NCBI GenBank assembly: GCA_963924555.1 | Contig: OZ004596.1 | Span: forward strand, 372,001 to 436,000 | Reading direction: 5' to 3' | DNA from: Crambe crambe | Taxonomy: Eukaryota; Porifera; Demospongiae; Poecilosclerida; Crambeidae | DNA: 64,000 bases | Shown: in pieces, positions 56,008 through 64,000 of the stretch | How the letters are laid out: every line of letters starts with the position of its first letter | Position numbering within the stretch: the first letter of the stretch is position 1 | Position numbers and translations under genes: made by a program | Notes under the pieces: model-generated | What the model was told of the DNA's origin: nothing | Databases searched by the model: none | What the model saw: only the letters and a program-made list of their open reading frames with translations

Positions 56008-58513
56008 ATGGGACGGAAGAAGATTGCCATCACCCGGCTGACAGATGAGAGAAACAGACAGGTAAAGATACATTCCCTCAATACTAAAATATGTTATCAG
56101 TCAAGCATCCAGATCACATTCAGCAAACGTAAAGCCGGTCTGCTGAAGAAAGCGTACGAGCTGAGCATCTTGTGTGATGTGGAGATTGCTGTGATCATGA
56201 TCACCAGCAACAGCAAGCTGTACCAGTATGCCAGCTCTAACATGAACTCCATCCTCATTCGCTACACTGATTTTAAGGACCCAGACGAGAGCAAGACCAA
56301 TGCTGATATTTTGGATGTGAGTTGATAGTGTGCATGCATCCATTAATGATGTGCTGAATCTTTCTGCTTCATATGGAGTCAATGACCTCAGTTAATCACC
56401 ATAAATCCATTATTACTATGGATCTGCACTAATTTTGTACATGCACCATGGAATGTATGTATGTATGTGTGTGTTTATAATTAAGGTGTGTATCTTATAG
56501 GATATCACTAAGAGGGAGAGAGGGGGAGCAGATCATGAAGAGTCGGGAGAAGAGGAGTCATCATCCTCTCAGGTGAAATAGCACTTTCACTTTGACCCAA
56601 TCCATTACACGAGATCTTATCAAAACGTTTATCTTTTTTCGTTTTGTAGAGCTTTTTGCTTACTCCTCAGACACAGGAAAACTTTCGGAGGATTGATAAG
56701 GAGTTTGACCACCTCCTACGCACCAATCAGGCACCTGTCTCCACTGCTCCCACCATCTCAGCACTGGTCAGTTGAAAGTTCAGGGTTCAAAATTATTGCT
56801 TCCTCCATTCTTATAATGTAAACCATGTCTGTTGTCATGGTAGTTAAGATTTGGTTATCTTTTCCTTTCCAGGCTCCAATAGGGAGTGCTCCTGCTACTA
56901 TCCCCAGTGTGATGCCAGTGACTGTTCCTGTGGGCTACTCCCCAAACACAGTCCAACAGCAGATCCAACAGCACCTCCAGAACCAGATGGAGACTCAAAA
57001 GTCTTTCAGCAGCTCTGCCAGCCTCAGTTCAGGATCCTTGTCTTCTACTCCTCCTAGTAGCATCATGCTTTCTCCACAAAGGTACTCAAAAAAGCATTTT
57101 TTCTCTTATGTAGTTATTAGCATCTTGTCCCTATAGTGATTTGGAGAGTAGTAGGCGTGGCCACAAATCCCCCACGAACATGCCCCCACCCTTAAACACA
57201 CCCACTCGTCTCCAAACTCTTCGCAACCAGACCCTCAAGCTCCATCTACCTGGGAGTGGTCGCAACTATATCTCCCTGCCCACTGGTAAGCAGCTGTTCG
57301 TAGGGGAGAATAATTTCAAATAAAGCACACCATGTGTTATCTAGGTAGCAGTCCTGGTCAGAATGGTGGGGAGGAAGGAAGTAGTAGCAGGAAAGATGAT
57401 GAGAAGGATGGCAAAGAGGTTGAGGAAAACAGAGATGAATCGGGAGAAGCAAGACCAGGGAGCAAGCCTCATCTCCGTGTCTATATTCCTGGTCAGAAAG
57501 AGTTTGTTCCCAAGACGGTGAGTTCACTGCTTTGTCTTAGTCTATCCTTAGGACTGTGTGTATGTTGTTCGTTTCAGCAAGAAGCTGCTCCAATGCCCCA
57601 AGTGAGTCTCACAACAGGAGCAGGGGGAGGAGCAGGAGGAGGAGGAGGAATTTCGTCCAGTACAGCAGCCTCCTTAGGCATCACCAGCACCACTGACTCA
57701 CTCACCACACCTGTTCTCTCCCTCACCACTCCAACTCCAAACATTTTTTCCAGCTTTCCACCCATCTTGTCCAGCCTCATGGGGGAATTCCCTTTCAATC
57801 AAGCCACTCCCACTCCTCCTGCTGGGGGAGGGGCAGCAGGAGGGACTGGGGGAGGGACAAGTGGTGATAGTTCATCGGCAGCACTGGTTGCATTCCCAGT
57901 CAGCATCCAACCATCAGCTACTGGTGGATCCGGGACTGGGAACCTGATCCTTCAAGCACAGAATATGGGCCAGCCATTTCTCCTCACACCAACTTACGAA
58001 CCCCGTCAAAACCCCTTATTTAACTCACCCTCGGGGTACACCCCTCCTACGAGTGGTCTGGCACCAAGTGGACTGAGTACCAGTATCACTGGACTACAGA
58101 GCATGGAACAGTTGAAGCAGCAGTATGAACGAACTCAGCAACTGATACAGCAGCAACTCCTATACTCCCAGTTACTACAACACCAGCAGAGCAAGGAAGG
58201 TGGAGTGTCAGGAGGTAGGGTGTCGGTGACTACTACTACCACTGCAGTGAGCACTGCCAGCTCTGTTTCTCCTCTCTTAAGGGGACTGGACGCATCGCAT
58301 GACCCTGAGGGGAGATTGGGGTCAGAAGGGTCATCAAATAATCACCTTCCCCATACTCAGTACATCAATGGATCGGACGTCATGATTGGCTCGCACACTC
58401 AGCAGTCTCATAACCACTCAAGGACAAAGCCAAGTAAGGACGATATCACTTCAGGACCTCCTGAGAAGAAGACACGACTGGACTGTTCACCTGCACCTGG
58501 TTCCATCCAGTAA
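56008..58513 (+). CDS. MEF2: MADS-box transcription factor MEF2
   Basis: MADS domain: exon 1 [18 protein letters not shown] (56008-56061); exon 2 [68 protein letters not shown] (from 56113). The MGRKKI.ITR..DERNRQ start and the MEF2 domain (YASSNM..IL..YT....ESKTNADI) separate it from SRF. Later exons: acidic/Ser-rich; [31 protein letters not shown]; then a long low-complexity activation region rich in Gly, Ser, Thr and Gln ([28 protein letters not shown]), ending [19 protein letters not shown] proteins bind CTA(A/T)4TAG-type sites as dimers. Convergent with PINCH, 181 bp apart. Confidence 0.94.
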
Positions 58514-58694
58514 TGTACAATTCCTACATTTTAATTTTGCTTAATTCTGTATGGACTATGTATGTATGTGTAGATCTTTTCTATTGTGAAACAGTTACTG
58601 ATGTAAAACTAGTATATTTCATATCATTCCATTTTGTAAACTGAATACTTTGAGCTAAAAATTTGAAGTATTTCACTAGAGGCACCATAGGAGT

Positions 58695-60682
58695 CTAATC
58701 AGCTTGCTTCTTGAGTCGCCGACGCAATTCTACTGGGATTTTCTCGAAACACTTCTTGCAGAAAGGCCTCTCATCCATGTCTGTATAACGAGCTCCACCT
58801 CTGTAATTAGGCCACTAAATTGCATGAACTGGAACTAAAAGTGGAGCACTTCATACCTTGAAGTTGCCAAGAGAGAGTCACATGCAGTGCAACGAAAGTG
58901 CTCAATACACCAAGTTTTGCTCAGGACACTTACAACTGAAGAGGAGGAGGAGGAATTGCATTATGGTTAATGTAAACACCTCTGTGTGATGATGTTGACT
59001 CACCATCCCCTCTACATGGCTTGCTGCAGCTGAAACACAAGTCTCCAAAGAGCTGAAAGAAAGAAGAAGGCACACCTGATCATTTTAATCACTCTTGGGA
59101 AAGTGGCACTTGTACTGGGAAGGGATACTATGCTGGGGGAGCACTCACAGCTTTGTAATCCCTTTCACAATATGCTTGGCCTTTCTTCTCAAAGTGACGA
59201 CGACCTTCGAATGGCTTCTCACAATGAGCACACACAAAATGCTGCACATTAATTTTTTACAGAGCAGTGAGTACCATAAGTCACATGACCTAAACGCTAT
59301 GCAATAAACATACCTCTGGATGCCATGTCTTGCCCAAACCATGGATGATGCGACCTTCAATTGGACGCCTTGTGGTAGGAGGAGAAGATAACACAGCATG
59401 GAATGGTTAGTTCATCAGTTAGATGCTTACCTGCACGCCGCACAAATGGCAGACTGCATATCGTCATAACAACGCAGGCAATACAACTCGCCATCACTCT
59501 CCTTGCACTTTGCACTCAGTGTTTTCCTGGGAGGGGTGGAGTCACACAGGCTCATCAACTGCCACCAAAAAGAGTTTCTTTCTTACTTGCACTTGGAACA
59601 GTTGAAATGTTCGGGATGAACCACTTGGAACTTGTAGACGATGTGATCCCCTTGGATGGGCAGACTGGACATAATGTACACACACCATGTAATCATGTCA
59701 AAACAACATGTGGACAGATTTACCTGCATTTCTGACAGAACTTCTTTGAGCCACCTTTGACTTCGGCATTGCATGTCTTGCAGAGTGGTCTGAGTGGACA
59801 ACACACACAAGAAAGTAAAGGTTGTGTTTTTTGGCTAGCAGGGTCACACCAGGTTAGGGATGTTTTTGCTCCCGAGTCACAAAATTATACACCATAAGGA
59901 TTATGTTTGTATGTATAATGTTGGCTGTCTGTCTAATGGCATGTGTCTGGCAAGAGGGCATAATGTAACAATACCAAATAAGGCAAAAATGATTACGGAT
60001 CCAGAGACTGCAGGAGAATTTTCTAATCAGTGATCATCTCCCTTCCAATGAGATCTTAAAATGGAGCCCTTACCTTCCCTGATTTTTGACAAAGCCCACG
60101 TCGGCAAGGTGTGTGTGACAAATGACACACTTGAAGCACTTTGGATGCCAACACTGACTCATAGCTCGGATCACTCGACCGATAATGAATTCGCCTGGAG
60201 GGTTAAAATGAGTGTCATCCAAGGTTCAAACAATGACACAAAGACTTGAAATCAGTGCAACAATGTAGGAATGTAAAGTATCGAACTATTATGTTTATTC
60301 ACTGACCACACCCACTGCAGGTTGGAGCAAAGAGCGCTTGAAAGTCACGTTCACAATACTTGCGTCCTTCATGCTGTTTATATCGTTATTGAACAAAATA
60401 AAAACAATGTATAAATATTAACTTCATTTGAATGAAAATAACTAACAGAACTACCTCAAAGAATGTTCCATCAGGAAAAGGTTGAAAACATTGGACACAT
60501 CTGGAGAGCAGTCAAAGTAGCTAGTTAACTGATGCTTCTTTAATAGGCATAGTATTGTGTATTATTGCTAGAGGCACTTACACAAAGCATCCCTCATGCC
60601 AGACTTGGCCTCCAGAGTTGATTATGTTTTCATCTCTCCCGAATGGCTCTTGACAGAGCGTACAAACCATCCCCGGATCCAT
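58695..60682 (-). CDS. LIMS1: PINCH (LIM and senescent cell antigen-like domain) adaptor, five LIM domains
   Basis: PINCH links integrin-linked kinase to the actin cytoskeleton in the ILK-PINCH-parvin complex. Starts [45 protein letters not shown] (LIM1). Then [20 protein letters not shown] and [40 protein letters not shown] (LIM2), [43 protein letters not shown] (LIM3), [50 protein letters not shown] (LIM4), and [35 protein letters not shown] (LIM5). It ends [18 protein letters not shown] like vertebrate LIMS. About ten short exons. An upstream in-frame extension exists, but the Met at 60682 fits the family. Confidence 0.95.
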
Positions 60683-60807
60683 CTTGATAGATCTTTCACT
60701 CAACACCTTGTTTACCGATTGTGCATTATTCCACTTCCGGCTAGTCCGATCAAGCCACGCCCTATACCACGCCCACTCCACTATTGATCATAAAAATAAT
60801 AGTGATT

Positions 60808-62495
60808 CTATATTCTACCTCTGTTCAATTTCAGTTCCAGTTTTTTTCTGCCATCTTCCCATCTTTTCAGGAAGTCAGCTAGTATGATATCATTTTGACA
60901 TTCTTCAGTAAGTTTTTGGTATTCTTGTGTTAATGATGATACATCACTATCAAAATCTTCCATCCTAAGCATCCATTGGATAATGAAAAGAACAATTATA
61001 GCAAATATTTTCTCTCACCTCTTGTATGCTTTTGGACAAGGATTGAGCTTTCTAACAATTTCTCTGTTTTTTTCCTCCAGTAGATCATAACCATTAAGTT
61101 TTAAGTTACGATAGACTCCACTTACTGAAATGGTTGCAGGATTAATCATATGATTCACTATAAATAATACACTCTAACTCACAAGTTTCTATAGCCACTG
61201 GAGGGTGCAATATATTCCAATTGGAAACAGGGAGCTCTGGAACTGAAATAGAATCAGCCAGTCTCAGCAATTCAGTTCCAAAAAGCTCAATCAATGGAGT
61301 CAGAGAACAAGTCTTCCTCCATTCTTCAGGAATAGAATCTATTCCATAATATGCTCCAGCCAATTGTCCATATATTGCCCCCACTGTATCTGCATCATTT
61401 CCTAAGTTCACTGGAGGACATACGCCATAGCTATAGTAATTGTGACACTGCAAAGGTAGCTACTATAATTACCAACTTTCAGGCAGCCATCTTTGAAGTT
61501 TTTTGTATGATAAAATGCCCAGAGAACAGCTTCCAGTGATCGCACCACATAACCAGAAGCCTTAATGTCAGGTGGTTGAAGCTGTTTATATGACCCAGCT
61601 GCTATAGCACTCACTTCTGGGACCTTTAACCCTTTAAAGAGTGAATCGGCACTAAACCTATAAGCATGATTTTTACCATTGGGTTCTTTTCCCAGTAATC
61701 AGACTCTGCAGGACAGTAGTGAGGTGAAAGCAAGGTATTTTTGTCCACTCCTTCTAAACATCCCACAATTAATCCACTGAAATATCTATGTGATAAGCAT
61801 AATACCACCACAATACCATAATTAAACTCTCCACATTAGCTCTATTCTAGTCATACCTGCAAGCATCCAGAGCAGCTTTTGCTCCGTGAGTTGTTCTTGA
61901 AGATTCCTTAGCCATTTCCATTGCAGCCAATGGGTTCTTGTGGAATACGAGTGGTATGGGACAAAGTCTCATTAGAGACCCATTCCCAGCTGCACCATCA
62001 GCTGTGGAACCACAAAATGGGTCTGTCTCTTTAGAGTGCTGAAATTTGTGCAGGGATTTTCTGACAGTCTTTCCAATATCGAAACATTCCCCATTGCTTG
62101 AGAGATGTCCTTCCTGTAATGAAATTTACCTAAATGGCTTCTTAGCTAGCAGCAAGAACCACTGGCACCAACCTGATACCACCTCCAGTATCTCTTTGTT
62201 TGATCAATTGGATTGAAGCCTTGACATTCCACCAAACTTTCAGCCAGACATAAACTCATGCTAGTGTCATCAGTCCACTGCATCGATGAAGTATAGAGCA
62301 TTCAAACTGCATGACCCAGCTAGAATGCTAGCAATTCACAGACCTGTCCTGGTAGGAGGCTGTACTTTCCTCCCCCTTCCATACCCTCCACGGGAGTGAA
62401 AGATCCAGGAGGCATGAATTCTACCGTGGTACCTACTGCATCGCACACAGCTAGTCCCAGAAGAGAGCCTTGCACACGACTGCTTAGGTCAGCCA
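60808..62495 (-). CDS. ADP-ribosylglycohydrolase family (DraG/ADPRH-like) hydrolase
   Basis: Family members remove ADP-ribose from proteins or nucleic acids using two Mg ions. Start [33 protein letters not shown] (G..lG.a.GDa.G motif), then [23 protein letters not shown] (metal-binding TDD), [42 protein letters not shown] and [31 protein letters not shown]. Then [28 protein letters not shown] and [33 protein letters not shown] (second D-x-D-T metal motif). The C-terminal extension ([25 protein letters not shown] ... [11 protein letters not shown]) is not part of the core fold. It is closer to the bacterial-type family than to human ADPRH; substrate not inferable. The ATG at 62495 is preferred over one at 62544 because the latter overlaps an NRF1-like motif. 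Confidence 0.88.
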
Positions 62496-62630
62496 TTTTT
62501 TCGTAGGCGTAGCCGGTATTATCTATACTGCCATCTATGCGCATGCGCCATGTTCACTTGAAACCTTGCAAGCTGAATTTTAGTAAGAATATGGTGTTAC
62601 TATGGTAGACCAGACACTCACTTTTTTATC
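62496..62630. promoter_or_regulatory. Shared promoter with NRF1-like palindrome
   Basis: 135 bp between divergent starts, containing TGCGCATGCGC (62538-62548). Confidence 0.55.
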
Positions 62631-64000
62631 ATGAAAAGAATTAGGTTGGTAGTCGCTTTCCCCTTTGTGCTGGGGATATTCATAGGGACCATGATCACAG
62701 CTTTTCTTATGCTGGCTGTCCGATCCATTGATGAAGAAGCACCAGTCCAAAGTACAGATAAGAACTCCATGAAGCAGAAAGAAGAAGTCAGAGAATTACC
62801 AGAAGAAATTCGAGAAGAAAAACAGACTGTTTCTCCAGCCAAACTGCTATCATATAATGTCCTGAGTTCAAATGGAATGGTTAAGACAAAGTGCTTAAGC
62901 ATTCATCACACATGGGGTGGGGAAAAGGCAATGAAAGAAAGGATTGACTTCTATATATATCCTTCTGCTGATAAAGAAGAATTGGAATTTTCAGAATCTA
63001 GGAAAATGTCTGTGATTTCACTTCAGACTGAAGATGAAGGAATGATGAGGAGGACAAGAGAAGATGACCAAGGTGTGTTTCACGTATGGAAGAACATCTG
63101 CAGTCAAAAACTGCAACATTTCCTCTGGTTTGTTAAGACTCGTGACAATGTTTACTTAAGAAGAAGAAAACTTGAAAGAATACTGTCATCTCTAAATAGC
63201 TCTGAGCCCCTATTCATTGGAAAGGCCATTTTTCCGAATGGAAAGTCAAGAGAAGACCTGGGGCTCAGAGAAGGTGAAAGTTTCTGCCACAATTCTTGCT
63301 ATGCTCTCAGCTGGAAGGCCCTGGAGATGCTTTGTCCCAAGCTGGAGTCTTGTCAGGAGAATGCTAGATCTGCCAATGAAGATGTTGAAGTCGCTCGGTG
63401 CTTGCAAATACATGCTGGAGTGAACTGTACTACTGCAAATGAGGTAGGTAGGTAGCTATACTTTTGATCCTGAAATTTTAATAATTATTTCTATGGATGT
63501 ATAGATGAAGCAGCTGTTTTATAGTGCAGACACTCCCATTGAACAGGACGAATTACAGGCAGGCGAACACATTTTCAATGACAAAGTGAAAGAAGCAATC
63601 ACACTGACTCCACTTACCAAGCCAGAACACTTCTATCACTTACATCACTTCTACACCAAGAGGTTATTACAAGCTACCAGTGAGAGCAATACTAAGGAGA
63701 AGCTTCATATGATTAAAATAGCCGAGCTTGGTGCTCAATCTGATTCTCTTCTCCTTACGAATGAAAATCAATCTCCTTTGTGGACGAAACTGGGCATTAA
63801 CCCTCCTTATAAACCCTTGGAGTCTGGTCATGATGTGGTACACTTTCAAGCACTGGATATGAAATATGTGTACACTGAATCAAAGCACCATCCAAGTTAT
63901 TCAATCAGTGAAATCGAATGGAAAGACGTCAATCAGATATTTACGACTATAGTTGATTATCAGAAAGCTCATGGTCATATAGCCAATGCAAGTGCTGTTG
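62631..64000 (+). CDS. Chondroitin-synthase-like (CHSY/CHPF family) glycosyltransferase, 5' part; runs off the right edge
   Basis: Type II Golgi membrane topology: MKRIRLVVAFPFVLGIFIGTMITAFLMLAV anchor and acidic stem, then a fringe-like beta-1,3-glucuronosyltransferase domain: TKCLSIHHTWGGEKAMKERIDFYIYP, WKNICSQKLQHFLWFVKTRDNVYLRRRKLERILSSLNSSEPLFIGK, GESFCHNSCYALSWKALEMLCPKLESCQENARSANEDVEVARCLQIHAGVNCTTANE. Exon 2 (from 63505) reads MKQLFYSADTPIEQDEL, AITLTPLTKPEHFYHLHHFY and the CHSY-type connector. It aligns with CHSY1 (LNSSEPLF, THEDVEVGRC, QLFY, AITLHP). The CHSY1 DDD metal triplet (ADDDVY) is TRDNVY here. The GalNAc-transferase half lies beyond the window. Confidence 0.82.

Noticed and set aside
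56008..56325. SRF as the identity of the MADS-box gene
   Set aside because: MGRKKI...DERNRQ start and the MEF2-type extension YASSNM...ESKTNADI fit MEF2, not SRF.
1..64000. tRNA, rRNA, CRISPR, prophage or viral genes
   Set aside because: Looked for clover-leaf signatures, direct-repeat/spacer arrays and viral core genes by eye; none seen.

Overview
The window looks like nuclear DNA of a sponge, most likely a demosponge such as an Amphimedon relative. The species is an inference from gene content and compactness; no marker gene was tested. Animal-type genes (MEF2, PINCH/LIMS, MYDGF, a G-beta-5-like subunit, basigin-like Ig receptors, chondroitin-synthase-like) are interrupted by many very short GT-AG introns, often 50-100 bp. 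Neighbouring genes are only tens to about 200 bp apart. I saw no bacterial operon, tRNA, rRNA or CRISPR.

Layout. 1-2.4 kb: 5' part of a minus-strand gene joining a secreted Notum/pectinacetylesterase-like domain to an ABCG transporter ATPase. 3.3-4.2 kb: unrecognised basic protein, head-to-head with ETFA (4.3-5.8 kb), followed by convergent AGMAT (5.9-7.1 kb) and beta-hexosaminidase (7.6-9.9 kb). 10-17.8 kb: immunoglobulin-domain cluster (one probably GPI-anchored, two secreted tandem paralogues, one basigin-like transmembrane protein). 18-22 kb: MYDGF, TRAP-beta, GNB5-like. 22.3-27.7 kb: NOL6. 27.8-31.2 kb: TTC24-like TPR protein with a CaaX tail, LSM6, TBCA. 31.3-39.75 kb: a long gene whose in-frame exons encode an EHBP1-type C2, a nucleoredoxin-like thioredoxin domain, a coiled coil and a PH domain. 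39.9-48 kb: phytanoyl-CoA dioxygenase family, RSL24D1, PIGO, neugrin-like, CCDC124 and a C18orf32 homologue. 48-52.6 kb: beta-mannosidase. 52.7-55.5 kb: WD40 protein with two PCAF-N-like zinc motifs. 56-64 kb: MEF2, PINCH, an ADP-ribosylglycohydrolase and a chondroitin-synthase-like gene running off the right edge.

The most striking observation is at 47.45-47.93 kb. The C18orf32/UPF0729 homologue has an in-frame TGA as its third codon, exactly where vertebrates have the first Cys of a conserved CxxC. Its 3' UTR folds by hand into a textbook form-2 SECIS element. I read this as a candidate selenoprotein with a UxxC motif that I do not know to have been described.

Most genes are housekeeping (mitochondrial flavoprotein and polyamine enzymes, ER translocon, GPI-anchor synthesis, ribosome biogenesis, lysosomal glycosidases) and are unrelated in pathway. 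What links them is architecture: repeated head-to-head pairs sharing 98-198 bp promoters, some with NRF1-like palindromes, and convergent pairs with stop codons as little as 12 bp apart. Short MITE-like elements and expanded simple repeats sit mainly in introns.
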